Counted from the first letter of the stretch, positions 16,586 to 25,310 are shown. The stretch is DNA of 59,719 bases from Halorubrum kocurii JCM 14978 (GCF_000337355.1 NZ_AOJH01000047.1:1-59719); one strand, 5' to 3'. Notes: generated from the sequence alone by a model not told the origin. A program made the numbers and translations.

Positions 16586-16804
16586 CTACGCCTCGTCGTC
16601 CCTCGTGTCCTCGTCGTCCTCGCCATCGGCGTCGCACACCCCGAGCGGGAGGCTCTCGGTGCGCGCGGCGTCGGCGTCGAGCCCCTCGTAGGCGTCGTCG
16701 ATGAGCCGGGCCAGTTGCGTCTCGGGGCTCACGCCGCGGGCGGCCGCGAGCGCCGCGAGCCGGTCGTACTGCTCGTCCGGCACGGACACCGTCCCCTCGT
16801 TCAT
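16586..16804 (-). CDS. Small CopG/ribbon-helix-helix-like protein
   Basis: 72 residues. The first 45 residues, EGTVSVPDEQYDRLAALAAA then RGVSPETQLARLIDDAYEGL, have the beta-helix-helix look of ribbon-helix-helix DNA-binding proteins; the rest is an acidic tail. A TATA-like CTTTTGTA at about 16826-16833 fits ATG 16804 and not the longer frame from 16831. Convergent with 16231-16566. Possible small regulator. Confidence 0.6.
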   Translation of the reverse strand: MNEGTVSVPDEQYDRLAALAAARGVSPETQLARLIDDAYEGLDADAARTESLPLGVCDADGEDDEDTRDDEA

Positions 16805-17046
16805 ACGCGCCGGTCCGACCCGGAAGTACAAAAGCGTTGTTCGGAATCCGACGCTACCCCGGGCGCTCGGCGCGATCTTCCCCGGTCGGCGCTGACCCGC
16901 TCTCCCCGGGCAGCCCCCGCTCCTCGAACCGATCGGACAGGGCGTTCATCACCGACGTCAGTACGCGTATGGGCGCCCCGGGGTCCCGGCGTTCAAACGC
17001 GTTCCGACGGCGCGCTTATTGGACCGCGCCGTCAAGGATGACCCGG

Positions 17047-17664
17047 ATGTCCGACCGACCCTCCAACGGCGGCCGCGAAGCGGAGCCTTCGGCCGCGGTC
17101 GACGACGTGTCCGTCGACGGGGCGCCGGCCGAGAGCGCCGACGGGGCGCCGAGCGACGTCGACGACGATGGCGCCGCCGAGGTCGACGATGAGGTGCGGC
17201 GCCGCCTCAGAGAGGCGTACCTCAACGACGCCGAACGCGAACTCGTCGTGACCGGGGTGCGGTCGGCGGGCGACGAGGTCGTCGTGGAGTTCCGGACCCC
17301 GCACGGCGACGCGACCCACGCGGAGCGGTTCCCCGCCCCGCGGAACGGCTCGCTGACGGAATCGGACGCGTTCCTCGCGTTCCTCGAAACGGTCGGGGTC
17401 TCGCCGCTCGACGTCGACGAGCTCGTCGGGGCGCGAGTACCGGCGACGTACGACGGCGACGGGTGGCGGCTCGACGAGTCGTATCTCCCCGGTCCGTCCG
17501 AGGGAGCGGTCGACGGCGACGCGGGGAGCGTCGGTCCTCACCCGGCAGCGGCGTTGGCGCGGTCGAGAGAGTGGATCTGGACCTACCGCTACTGGCTGTT
17601 CGCGGCGGTGCTGATCGGCGGAGAGCTGCTGTTCGTGGCGCTCGTCATCGTTCTGTTCGGCTGA
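17047..17664 (+). CDS. Tail-anchored acidic haloarchaeal protein, unknown function
   Basis: 205 residues. A disordered acidic N-terminus (1-55) is followed by a soluble domain (about 60-165, LREAYLNDAERELVVTGVRS and a WRLDESYLPGP motif) and one C-terminal membrane helix (about 180-203, WLFAAVLIGGELLFVALVIV). It would sit in the cytoplasm anchored by its tail. ATG 17038 is an alternative start; 17047 is nearer 30 bases from the TTATT element at 17016-17020. Unknown role. Confidence 0.65.
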   Translation: MSDRPSNGGREAEPSAAVDDVSVDGAPAESADGAPSDVDDDGAAEVDDEVRRRLREAYLNDAERELVVTGVRSAGDEVVVEFRTPHGDATHAERFPAPRNGSLTESDAFLAFLETVGVSPLDVDELVGARVPATYDGDGWRLDESYLPGPSEGAVDGDAGSVGPHPAAALARSREWIWTYRYWLFAAVLIGGELLFVALVIVLFG

Positions 17665-17691
17665 GTCCCCCCGTCGGGCGACGGGCGTGCG

Positions 17692-19047
17692 TTACTCCTC
17701 CTCTTCGAGGATCTCGCCCGCCTCGTCGCGCTCCGCCTCGTCGGTGTCGGCGCGCCGCCGGACGTCGACGCGGTAGTCGGTGAGGATGTCGCGGCCGAGG
17801 AGGAGGGGGTACTCCATGTGGCCGCGGTCCTCGACGCTGGCGGTGACTGTGTGCTGGTTCCCGCCGATGCCGATCACGAGGTCGACGACGGGGCGGGCCT
17901 TCCCGCCCTTCACGCTCCCCGATTTCACGCGAGTCATGCTCTTTATTGGTCCGGCGCCAATCTCGGCGGCGAGCTGGGTATCGATGCTGGTCCGCGTCGC
18001 GCCCGTGTCCGACTTCGCGAGCGCCTGCGTGGAGCCGGAGGTGCCGGTGACGACGACCTCCTCGATATAGCCGATGTCGGGCTGCTCGGTCGAGGCCGGC
18101 TTCGGCGCGGGCGCACACGAGGGCCGCGAGTCGTCAAGGGTGGCCGCGATGCGCTCGACGGCGTCGTCGTCGACCTCGCCGCCGACCGTCTCGATCGCGA
18201 GTCGCGCGATGTGCGGGGCGGGGCTCGTGCCGGTCGCCTCGAACAGCCCTTTAAATCCGGCCGTCGGGTTCACCTCCAGCACGTACCAGCCGTCGTACCC
18301 CTCGACGAGGTCCACGCCGGCGTAGTCCAGGTCCATCACGTCGGCCGCGTACAGCGCGGTCTCGGCCGCCTCTTCGGGCATGTCGTCGGTGGCGTCCTCG
18401 ACCGCGCCGCCGAGCGCGACGTTCGTCCGCCAGTCGCCTTCGGGCGCGTAGCGGTACATCGAGCCGACGATCTCGTCGCCGACGATGTACACGCGCAGGT
18501 CGCGGTGCTTCTCGTCGTCGCGGTCGATGAGCCGCTGGAGGAACGCCTGTCGGTTCCCGACCTTCGGGTTCACCCGCTCGGTGAGGTCGACCTTCCACGT
18601 CCCGCCGCCGTGGGTGCCGATCGCTGTCTTATAAACGCCGACCTCGCCGAAGCGCTCGCGCCCCTCGTTGAGCCGGTCGTTCGAGAGCGCGAGCAGCGCG
18701 TCGGGCACGCGGATGTTCCAGTCCGCGAGCGTCGCCGCCGTCGCGAACTTGTGGATCGACGCGAGCACGGCGTCGGGCTCGTTCAGCATCGGCCGGATCC
18801 GCTCGAACGTGGTCGCCAGCCCGAGCAGCTCCGCGGGCTGGTCCGTGTTCGAGAGCAGCAGCCGGTTCGCGATCACGTCGACTGGCGGCTCGACCGACAC
18901 GTCGCCGTCCTCGACGCTGATGGCCGCGTTCTCCTCGCGGAGCCACACCGGCTCATGGCCTAGGTCCTCGACCGCGTTGCAGATCGCCTTCGTCTCCTTG
19001 CTGTTGTGCAGCGACAGCACTCCCACCCGTACCGAGTCCGAACTCAT
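17692..19047 (-). CDS. RimK-family ATP-grasp ligase fused to retropepsin-like (RimB/DUF615) domain
   Basis: 451 residues. Residues 1-300 are a RimK/LysX-type ATP-grasp ligase: pre-ATP-grasp region VGVLSLHNSKETKAICNAVE, glycine loop THGGGTW (145-151), DLRVYIVGDEIVGSMYR (183-199), and metal/ATP residues in LEVNPTAGFKGL (257-268). RimK enzymes join amino acids, often glutamate, to carboxyl ends. After a Pro/Ala linker, residues 325-430 form a retropepsin-like domain with the DTG motif at 347-349 and LLGRD at 416-420, as in the DUF615 putative proteases that often accompany RimK. The divergent deacylase gene at 19198 completes the set. CTTTTA at 19071-19076 is the probable TATA element. The substrate is unknown. 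Confidence 0.88.
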   Translation of the reverse strand: MSSDSVRVGVLSLHNSKETKAICNAVEDLGHEPVWLREENAAISVEDGDVSVEPPVDVIANRLLLSNTDQPAELLGLATTFERIRPMLNEPDAVLASIHKFATAATLADWNIRVPDALLALSNDRLNEGRERFGEVGVYKTAIGTHGGGTWKVDLTERVNPKVGNRQAFLQRLIDRDDEKHRDLRVYIVGDEIVGSMYRYAPEGDWRTNVALGGAVEDATDDMPEEAAETALYAADVMDLDYAGVDLVEGYDGWYVLEVNPTAGFKGLFEATGTSPAPHIARLAIETVGGEVDDDAVERIAATLDDSRPSCAPAPKPASTEQPDIGYIEEVVVTGTSGSTQALAKSDTGATRTSIDTQLAAEIGAGPIKSMTRVKSGSVKGGKARPVVDLVIGIGGNQHTVTASVEDRGHMEYPLLLGRDILTDYRVDVRRRADTDEAERDEAGEILEEEE

Positions 19048-19070
19048 GCCCACAACTGCGTGGGCCCACC

Positions 19071-19076
19071 TAAAAG
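19071..19076 (-). promoter_or_regulatory. TATA box of the rimK-like gene
   Basis: CTTTTA on the minus strand lies about 26 bases upstream of ATG 19047 and supports this start over the much longer open frame. Confidence 0.6.
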
Positions 19077-19164
19077 GTCGACCGATCGCTCGATTCGAAA
19101 GCGGCACCGATCGTCGTCGGTCTCCGCCCTCGTCGCTCGACCGGAGCGCGGCCGGCGGGTCGCC

Positions 19165-19173
19165 ATATATATA
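19165..19173 (+). promoter_or_regulatory. TATA box of the succinylglutamate desuccinylase-like gene
   Basis: ATATATATA is centred 28 bases before ATG 19198. It is a very strong box A compared with others in the window. Confidence 0.7.
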
Positions 19174-19197
19174 CCCCCTGCCGTGCTCCGGTCCGAC

Positions 19198-20244
19198 ATG
19201 AGCGACGACCGGGTGTTCACGTACAACGGCGGCGCGGTGCCGCCGGGCGAGACGCAGAACATCCGTTACGGAATCAGCGAGACGTATCTCGGCGATCCCG
19301 TCCGGATCCCGGTGACGATCGTCAACGGCGAACGCGACGGCCCGACGGTGTTCCTCACGGCCGCCGCGCACGGCGACGAGCTCAACGGGATCGAAGTGGT
19401 CCGCGAGGTCGCACACGACTGGGACCTCTCGTCGCTGTGCGGCACGCTCGTCTGCCTCCCCGTGCTCAACGTCCCGGGATTCATCGCGCAGAAGCGATAC
19501 CTCCCGGTGTACGACCGGGACCTCAACCGGTCGTTCCCCGGCGAGCCCGGCTCGACGAGCTCGAAGCGGATGGCCGACCAGATCTACTCGAACTTCATCG
19601 CGCCCTGCGACTTCGGGCTCGACTTCCACACCTCCACCCGCGGCCGGACGAACATGCTCCACGTCCGCGGCGACATGACCGACGACGGGGTCCACCGCCT
19701 CGCGATGGCGTTCGGCTCGAAGGTGATCATCGACAGCGAAGGGCCGAGCGGCACCCTCCGCGGCGAGGCGTCCGCCGACGGCGTCCCCACGATCACGATC
19801 GAGATGGGCGAGGCCCACCGCTTCCAGCGGCCGCTCATCGACGACGCGCTCGCCGGTGTGCGGTCGGTGTTCGCCGAGTACGGGCTGCTCGAAACCGACA
19901 CGGTGCGCTGGCCCGGCTGGCGGACGATCGTCGCTGGCACGGGCGAGAAGACGTGGCTCCGCGCCGACTCCGGCGGCATCGTCGACACGCACTTCGAGAG
20001 CGGGTCGCTCGTCCGCGAGGGCCGGCGCATCGCAACGATCACCAACCCGTTCAAGGAGGACGCCGTGGGGGTTCAGGCGCCCTTCACGGGGCTCCTCATC
20101 GGGCTGTTGGAGAACCCGGTCGTCTACCCCGGTAACCCGCTGTGTCACCTCGTGGAGATCGACGAGTCGACCCGGCGCGCGATCGAGACGGGCGACGCTC
20201 CGAAACCGGTCGGACAGCCGAGCGCGGCGGACCGAGAGCGGTAG
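19198..20244 (+). CDS. Succinylglutamate desuccinylase/aspartoacylase family zinc hydrolase
   Basis: 348 residues. The zinc and substrate motifs of the M14-like AstE/AspA family are present: AAHGDELNGIEVV (His and Glu zinc ligands, about residues 59-62), YDRDLNRSFPGEP, and DFHTSTRGRTNM (third zinc ligand). A beta-rich C-terminal domain follows from about residue 250. The family removes acyl or amino-acid groups from N-acyl amino acids or peptides. The divergent RimK-type ligase with fused protease suggests that this enzyme trims or removes the product made by the ligase; that is inference from gene association. Confidence 0.9.
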   Translation: MSDDRVFTYNGGAVPPGETQNIRYGISETYLGDPVRIPVTIVNGERDGPTVFLTAAAHGDELNGIEVVREVAHDWDLSSLCGTLVCLPVLNVPGFIAQKRYLPVYDRDLNRSFPGEPGSTSSKRMADQIYSNFIAPCDFGLDFHTSTRGRTNMLHVRGDMTDDGVHRLAMAFGSKVIIDSEGPSGTLRGEASADGVPTITIEMGEAHRFQRPLIDDALAGVRSVFAEYGLLETDTVRWPGWRTIVAGTGEKTWLRADSGGIVDTHFESGSLVREGRRIATITNPFKEDAVGVQAPFTGLLIGLLENPVVYPGNPLCHLVEIDESTRRAIETGDAPKPVGQPSAADRER

Positions 20245-20270
20245 GTCGACCGGGGCGGCCGCGCGGCCCT

Positions 20271-20310
20271 CGTTACTCCGGTCCCGCAGCCCGCGTTACT
20301 CCGGCCCCGC
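20271..20310. repeat. Short direct duplication at a gene 3' end
   Basis: CGTTACTCCGGYCCCGC occurs at 20271-20287 and again at 20294-20310, 23 bases apart. The second copy carries the stop codon of the gene at 20296-20814, so the first is a duplicated, now non-coding gene end in the convergent intergenic region. Confidence 0.8.
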
Positions 20311-20814
20311 GCCCGACCGCCCCCTGAGCCCGAGCGCGGCCGCGGCGACCACCGCGAAGAAGCCGACGAGGAACGCGACCGGCTGGACCGCGACCCGCTG
20401 GGCGACGACGGCGCCCGGCTCGCGCTCGACGGTCCGCGTCCAGAACTCGTAGCGCTCGCCCTCGTACGCGACCACGAGGAGCCCGTCGCCGAGGGACGGG
20501 TCCGTCGGGTACGACAGCGAGTCGACGCGGGAAGCGGGGTCTTCGACGCCGAACCCGCCCTCCGCGTCGCGAGCGCGGTCGAACGCCGCGCGGGCCTCGG
20601 GGTCGAGGTCCGCGTAGTCGACGACGCCGTCGGCGGTGTCGACCCCCTCGTCGGGCGCGTCGACCCCGGCGACGGGCGACCCGTCTTCGACCGGCTGAAC
20701 GGTGTGCGTGTAGGCGGGATTGGGCTCACCGACCGGAACGGGGAGGTACAGCGGGTTCACCATCAGGAGGACGCCGACGGCGAGGAGGCCGGCAACCGCG
20801 AGCCGGGTGCGCAT
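20296..20814 (-). CDS. Haloarchaeal membrane-anchored protein, unknown function
   Basis: 172 residues. Membrane helix at 5-20 (LAVAGLLAVGVLLMVNPLYL), a hydrophilic acidic extracellular-type domain (25-135), and a second helix at about 142-165 near the C-terminus. The hairpin-like topology suggests a domain outside the membrane. No family recognised with certainty. Convergent with the deacylase gene. Confidence 0.65.
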   Translation of the reverse strand: MRTRLAVAGLLAVGVLLMVNPLYLPVPVGEPNPAYTHTVQPVEDGSPVAGVDAPDEGVDTADGVVDYADLDPEARAAFDRARDAEGGFGVEDPASRVDSLSYPTDPSLGDGLLVVAYEGERYEFWTRTVEREPGAVVAQRVAVQPVAFLVGFFAVVAAAALGLRGRSGAGPE

Positions 20815-20933
20815 ACGCGGGGTTCGGCGGGGGAGGGTTTGAGGCTTTCCGCGCGGGGACCGAGGGGCGGGCGGGAGGTCCCGCCTGCTCGACGACGGTG
20901 CGAAGGGGCCGCTCGACGGTGCGAGGGGTCCGC

Positions 20934-21479
20934 CTACTCGATGTCTGGCGCCTTCTCGCCCGCGGGAACGACGATCTCCAGCCAGTTCTCCTCGGGCGGG
21001 AGCGGACAGGAGAACGTCTCACTGTACGCGCAGAAGGGGTTGTACGCGAGGTTAAAGTCGATCGTTACCGCGTCGCCGTCGCCGAGCTCGCCGTCGGGTT
21101 CCAGCTCCATGTACCGCCCGTTGTGGTATGTCTGCTGGCCGGTCGTCTTGTCTCGGAAGGGGACGAAGACGGCCCCCTCGTCGCCCTCCTGCCGGTACCC
21201 CGCGAGCGCGTGCTCCTCTCCGCCGACCTCGAACGCGAAGGTGACGACCCGGAGGTACCGAACCGGGTTGCTCGCGGTGGTCTCCATCTCGACCGGCTCG
21301 GGGTCGTCGTGGACGGTGACGGTCGCCTCGACCCGGTAGTCGGGGTTCGGCTCGAAGTAGTCGAGCCCGTCGAACTCGTCGCGGTGTTCGGGCGGGACCG
21401 GCGACTGCGGGTGCTCGGCGAAGAACTCGTCCTTTTCGCGGCGGTTCCCGCGCAGGCGCTCGGCGTAGTCGTCGCTCAT
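20934..21479 (-). CDS. DUF1684 family protein
   Basis: 181 residues. DUF1684 signatures: GLDYFEPNPDYRVEATVTVH, FVPFRDKTTGQQTYHNGRYM, DFNLAYNPFCAYSETFSCPL and PPEENWLEIVVPAGEK. Function unknown; the conserved cysteine/asparagine cluster YNPxCAYxxxxxCPLPPxEN is suggestive of an active or metal site. A paralogue lies at 39191-39769. Confidence 0.9.
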   Translation of the reverse strand: MSDDYAERLRGNRREKDEFFAEHPQSPVPPEHRDEFDGLDYFEPNPDYRVEATVTVHDDPEPVEMETTASNPVRYLRVVTFAFEVGGEEHALAGYRQEGDEGAVFVPFRDKTTGQQTYHNGRYMELEPDGELGDGDAVTIDFNLAYNPFCAYSETFSCPLPPEENWLEIVVPAGEKAPDIE

Positions 21480-21566
21480 GTCCGGAGCGAGGGCGGCCGG
21501 GGGTTTCAGAGTCGCGGTCCGGGCGCGAGCGCGTGCCGAGGCCGACTCACCTCCCCGGTGACCGAC

Positions 21567-22268
21567 TCACAGCGCCTGGAGGTCGGTCAGGCAGTCGTCC
21601 AGATCGCGGGTCGAGGTCGCCAGCGAGAACCCGTCGACCCGCGCCAGGTCGGCGGCGTGGTCCCACAGGTCGCCGTCCTCGATCCCGTGGAGGACGACCG
21701 CGTTCGGCGTCGGGCTCACCACGCGCAGCGCGACCAGCGGCGACTCGCCCCGGGTGACGCGGGTGAACACGAGCGCGCGGTTCGTCGACTGGCCGTACAG
21801 CCGGTAGAACTCCTCGCTCGACAGGCGGGTGATCGCCTCGATGGAGTTGATGACGGTGTGGCCGTTGACGTGGTCCTGCTCGCCGCGGACGACCTCCGTC
21901 GCGCCCATCGCCTCGTAGAACTCCTCGAGCGGGACCGCCGTCGAGTACTCCCGGAGGTCGTGGACGATGTCGCTCTCGAACCCGGCGGAGAGTACCCGCG
22001 CGTACTGGCGGAGCCGGCCGCCGCCGCGCCGCTCGTCGATGTCCAAGAGCCCCTCGACGGTCCGTCGGACCACGCCGATCCCCGGACTCTCGCGGCGCCC
22101 GCTCTCGTAGTCCGAGACGACCGACGAGGAGACGTCGAGCTGGTCGGCCAGCTCCGTCTGGGAGACGTCGAAATCGGTCCGCCACTTCCGGAGGGTCGCT
22201 CCCGGGTCGTCGCTGAGCGTTATCTCGCCGGCGATCCGCCGAGAGAGCTCCTCGCGTGCGTCGCTCAT
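21567..22268 (-). CDS. XRE-type helix-turn-helix regulator with C-terminal archaeal sensor domain
   Basis: 233 residues. An XRE HTH lies at about residues 22-75 (LRKWRTDFDVSQTELADQLD, SSSVVSDYESGRRES). The C-terminal 150 residues (VNGHTVINSIEAITRLSSEE, FTRVTRGESPLVALRVV) are the conserved domain seen in a family of archaeal HTH proteins. CTTTTG at 22294-22299 is about 28 bases upstream. Likely a transcription factor whose effector is unknown. Confidence 0.88.
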   Translation of the reverse strand: MSDAREELSRRIAGEITLSDDPGATLRKWRTDFDVSQTELADQLDVSSSVVSDYESGRRESPGIGVVRRTVEGLLDIDERRGGGRLRQYARVLSAGFESDIVHDLREYSTAVPLEEFYEAMGATEVVRGEQDHVNGHTVINSIEAITRLSSEEFYRLYGQSTNRALVFTRVTRGESPLVALRVVSPTPNAVVLHGIEDGDLWDHAADLARVDGFSLATSTRDLDDCLTDLQAL

Positions 22269-22386
22269 ACCCCGATCCGACGACCGAGCTCCGCAAAAGG
22301 CTACCGAAAACGGGGTTCGTCGAACGTCGACACCGGGTCGGGACGGAGGAGGAGGGTGACGGGAGTACGCGACCGTCTCGCTCGCC

Positions 22387-22665
22387 TCACTCCATCGACA
22401 GCGAGTAGACGATGACGCCGAAGCCGATCGCCGTCAGCAGGCTGTTGATCGCGATCCCGACGGCCAGCGTCGATCCGATGATCTGGTGTGAGACGCCGCC
22501 GATCAGCGCCCCGAAGGTGACGACGCCGAAGCCGATGCCGAGCGCGCGCAGCGAGGGGTTTCCGGTCCGACCGTACGCCCGGAGTGCGTAGTAGGTGATG
22601 CTGCCACCGAGCACCAGGATGGCGGTCTTTGCGACGATGATGAACAGGTTGATGTACGTATTCAT
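22387..22665 (-). CDS. Small multi-pass membrane protein (DUF7521-like)
   Basis: 92 residues with three hydrophobic helices (about 5-27, 39-62, 70-88), including SITYYALRAYGRTGNPSLRA and GFGVVTFGALIGGVSHQIIG. Its ATGA overlaps the stop of the winged-helix gene upstream. This regulator plus small membrane protein pair recurs in haloarchaea; I tentatively place it in DUF7521. Function unknown; it may sense a membrane or redox signal for the regulator. Confidence 0.75.
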   Translation of the reverse strand: MNTYINLFIIVAKTAILVLGGSITYYALRAYGRTGNPSLRALGIGFGVVTFGALIGGVSHQIIGSTLAVGIAINSLLTAIGFGVIVYSLSME

Positions 22666-23045
22666 GTTTCCTCGCGGAGCTCCGACCACAGGTCGGCCAG
22701 CCGTTCGTCCCGGGTGCGTTCCGGGCGCGTGAACTCGATCTCGAACTCGCGGTCGCTCTCCTCGTCGATCGAGACGGTCACCGTCTCGAACGAGACCGCG
22801 TAGCGGGTCGTGTGTTGTCCGTCGCGGCGGATGTCCGTCGACTCCGACAGGAGGGAGGCCTCGGTGAGCAGCTCCAGCTTCCGGTAGGTCGTCGACAGGG
22901 GGATGTCGCACTCCTCCGAGATGTCGCTGGCCGTCTTCGGCTCGGAGAGCGCCGCCACGATCCGCCGTGCGTCGTCGTCTGCCAGCGCGTTCAGCACGTC
23001 GTCGACGGACGGCGGATCTTTCTCGCGCGACGAGTCCCGCACCAT
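22662..23045 (-). CDS. ArsR-type winged-helix transcriptional regulator
   Basis: 127 residues. The winged helix spans about residues 12-85: VLNALADDDARRIVAALSE, TASDISEECDIPLSTTYRKL and LSESTDIRRDGQHTTRYAVS. The C-terminus is acidic. No metal-binding cysteines are visible. CTTTAAG at 23068-23074 lies about 26 bases upstream. Translationally coupled by ATGA to the small membrane protein. Confidence 0.85.
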   Translation of the reverse strand: MVRDSSREKDPPSVDDVLNALADDDARRIVAALSEPKTASDISEECDIPLSTTYRKLELLTEASLLSESTDIRRDGQHTTRYAVSFETVTVSIDEESDREFEIEFTRPERTRDERLADLWSELREET

Positions 23046-23145
23046 ACCTGACCGTTCGCCCGCCGGGACTTAAAGCATCGAACTTCCGCCCGCGGCGACG
23101 CCGAACGCGGCCCGTTTTTGTGGGTGGGTCGCGTACGACGGCCCG

Positions 23146-24780
23146 ATGGACTCGTGGAAGCGGCGCGTCGCCGGCTACTCTGCCTTCGTCCTCTTCGTCC
23201 TGATCTTCACCGCGGTCGCCTACCGCTACGGGATGCGGGTGTACGAGGGCGACCCACGGACGATGATCGAAGCGCTGCGCTTCTCGATCGAGATGTTCAC
23301 CACCACGGGGTTCGGCGGGGACTCGCCGTGGGAGAGCCAGGAGCTGAACGCGTTCATCGCCGTGATGGACCTCGTCGGCATGTTACTCCTGATCGGCGCG
23401 CTCCCGGTCGTGGTGACGCCGCTCTTGGAGGAGGCGTTCTCGACGACGGCCCCGACGTCACTGGACGGGGACCGGTCCGGACACGTCGTCGTCTGCTCGG
23501 ACACATCGCGGGCGGCGGCGCTCATCGAGGAGCTCGACTCGCGCGACATCGCGTACACGATCGTCGAGCCGGACGACGACCGGGCGGCGCAGCTGTACGA
23601 GACGGGCCGAAACGTGATCTGCGCGGACCCGGAATCGACGGAGGGGTTGGCGGCCGCGAACCTGACCGCCGCGCGGGCGCTCGTGACCGACGTCTCCGAT
23701 CAGGTGGACGCGAGCATCGTGCTCGCCGCGAAGGAGTTGGCGCCGGACCTGCGCGTCATCAGCGTCGTCGAGGACCCGGACCGCGAGCGGTACCACCGGC
23801 TCGCCGGCGCGGACGAAGTCCTCTCGCCCCGCTCGCTGCTCGGCGAGAGCCTCGCCGCGAAGGTGACGACCGCGCTCCAGACCGACCTCGGGGAGGCGGT
23901 CGCCATCGGCGACTCCCTCCGGCTGTCGGAGGTCTCGGTGCCGCACGGGAGCCCCCTCGCCGGCTCGACGCTGGCCGAAAGCGGGATCCGCGAGCGCGCC
24001 GGCGTCAACGTGATCGGCGCGTGGTTCAACGGCGAGTTCGACGCGGCGCCGCCGCCGGACGCGACGCTGTCGGCCGGGACGGTCCTGCTCGTCTCCGGCC
24101 GGTCGGACCAGTTGGAACGGCTCGTCGATCTGACGAACTCCGGCACGCGCCGGTTCGGCGCGGGCGAGACCGTGGTCATCGGGTACGGACAAGTCGGGCA
24201 GACCGTCACCGAGGCGGTCTCGGACGCCGACCTGCCCGTCACGGTCGTCGACCGGGAGGAGGGCGACGGCGTCGACGTGGTCGGCGACGCGACCGAGCCG
24301 GAGACACTGCGCGACGCCGGCGTCGAAACGGCGCGGACGGTCGTGCTCGCGCTTCCGGACGACACCACGACGGAGTTCACGACGCTCGTGGTCCGCGACC
24401 TGGCGCCGGACACGCAGGTGCTCGCCCGGGTCGACGAGTCCACGAGCGTCCGGAAGATGCACCGGGCGGGCGCCGACTACGTGCTCTCGCTCGCGACGGT
24501 CACCGGCCGGCTGTCCGCCTCGAGCGTCATCGAGGACCGCGACGTGCTGTCGCTCAACCAGCAGATCGAGGTCGTCAGGAGCCGAGTGCCGCGGCTCTCG
24601 GGGCGGACGATGGCCGAGGCGAGCATCCGGGAGGCGACGGGGTGTACCGTCATCGCCGTCGAGCGGGACGACGAGACGGTGACCGACATCGGCCCCGACA
24701 CGCGGATCGCCGCCGCCGACGAGCTCGTCGTCGTCGGCACCGACGAGGGGATCCGGGAGTTCGAGCGCCGGTTCACCTGA
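23146..24780 (+). CDS. K+ channel/TrkA-like protein with tandem RCK domains
   Basis: 544 residues. Two membrane helices (9-28, 68-92) flank the filter TTTGFGGD (52-59), in which F replaces the Y of canonical GYG and which resembles Trk/Ktr or non-selective channel filters. Then RCK_N (HVVVCSDTS, from 113), RCK_C (about 255-335), a second RCK_N (ETVVIGYGQVGQTV, from 344) and a second RCK_C (about 460-544). Predicted cytoplasmic NAD(H)-type regulation of cation flux. It is divergent from the winged-helix regulator, which could control it. Confidence 0.85.
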   Translation: MDSWKRRVAGYSAFVLFVLIFTAVAYRYGMRVYEGDPRTMIEALRFSIEMFTTTGFGGDSPWESQELNAFIAVMDLVGMLLLIGALPVVVTPLLEEAFSTTAPTSLDGDRSGHVVVCSDTSRAAALIEELDSRDIAYTIVEPDDDRAAQLYETGRNVICADPESTEGLAAANLTAARALVTDVSDQVDASIVLAAKELAPDLRVISVVEDPDRERYHRLAGADEVLSPRSLLGESLAAKVTTALQTDLGEAVAIGDSLRLSEVSVPHGSPLAGSTLAESGIRERAGVNVIGAWFNGEFDAAPPPDATLSAGTVLLVSGRSDQLERLVDLTNSGTRRFGAGETVVIGYGQVGQTVTEAVSDADLPVTVVDREEGDGVDVVGDATEPETLRDAGVETARTVVLALPDDTTTEFTTLVVRDLAPDTQVLARVDESTSVRKMHRAGADYVLSLATVTGRLSASSVIEDRDVLSLNQQIEVVRSRVPRLSGRTMAEASIREATGCTVIAVERDDETVTDIGPDTRIAAADELVVVGTDEGIREFERRFT

Positions 24781-24890
24781 CCGGTCGGCGGCGCGAGTCG
24801 GAGCGTCCGGCCGCCTCCGCGCCGGTCTCTCCGGACGTACGACCGACACGAGTCGAACGCTTCAAGTATTCGCTGGGTGTTCTTCCCTGT

Positions 24891-25262
24891 ATGAAAGACC
24901 AGGGACGCTCCACGCGCAAGCGGACGGGCGGCCGACTCAAGCACGCCTCGAACAAGAAGCGCCACCAGCTGGGCCGCGAGCCCGCCGAGACGACCGTCGG
25001 CGAGACGCGGGTCCAGTACATCGACTCCCGCGGCACCGAGAAGAAGGTCCGCGCGCTCTCGACGAACGTCGCGCAGGTCGCCGACGGCGACGAGGTCAGC
25101 GAGGCCGAGATCGAGAACGTCGTCGACAACCCCTCGAACGTCAACTACGCCCGCCGGAACATCGTCACCAAGGGCGCCGTCATCGAGACGTCCGCGGGCC
25201 GCGCCCGCGTCACCTCCCGCCCCGGTCAGACCGGTCAGGTCAACGCGGTCCTGCTCGACTGA
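24891..25262 (+). CDS. rps8e: 30S ribosomal protein S8e
   Basis: 123 residues. KDQGRSTRKRTGGRLKHASN, the basic NKKRHQLGR and the C-terminal RNIVTKGAVIETSAGRARVT are archaeal S8e signatures. It is a basic patch in an otherwise acidic proteome. An AAGTATT element at 24864-24870 lies about 25 bases upstream. Confidence 0.97.
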   Translation: MKDQGRSTRKRTGGRLKHASNKKRHQLGREPAETTVGETRVQYIDSRGTEKKVRALSTNVAQVADGDEVSEAEIENVVDNPSNVNYARRNIVTKGAVIETSAGRARVTSRPGQTGQVNAVLLD

Positions 25263-25302
25263 ACGGCGTTCCGCTCGCCCGCGGCCGACCGCTTTCTGAA
25301 CC

Positions 25303-25310
25303 TATTTATT
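25303..25310 (+). promoter_or_regulatory. rnhB: TATA box of rnhB
   Basis: TATTTATT is centred about 26 bases before GTG 25333 and supports the GTG start. Confidence 0.6.

Noticed and set aside
14269-16804. HerA-based defence island
   Set aside because: No nuclease, methylase, Sir2 or other effector gene is present near the ATPase; neighbours are small proteins of unknown function.
19048-20148. N-terminal extension of the RimK-like gene by about 370 codons
   Set aside because: It runs antisense through the deacylase gene and across both promoters; TATA at 19071-19076 sets the start at 19047.
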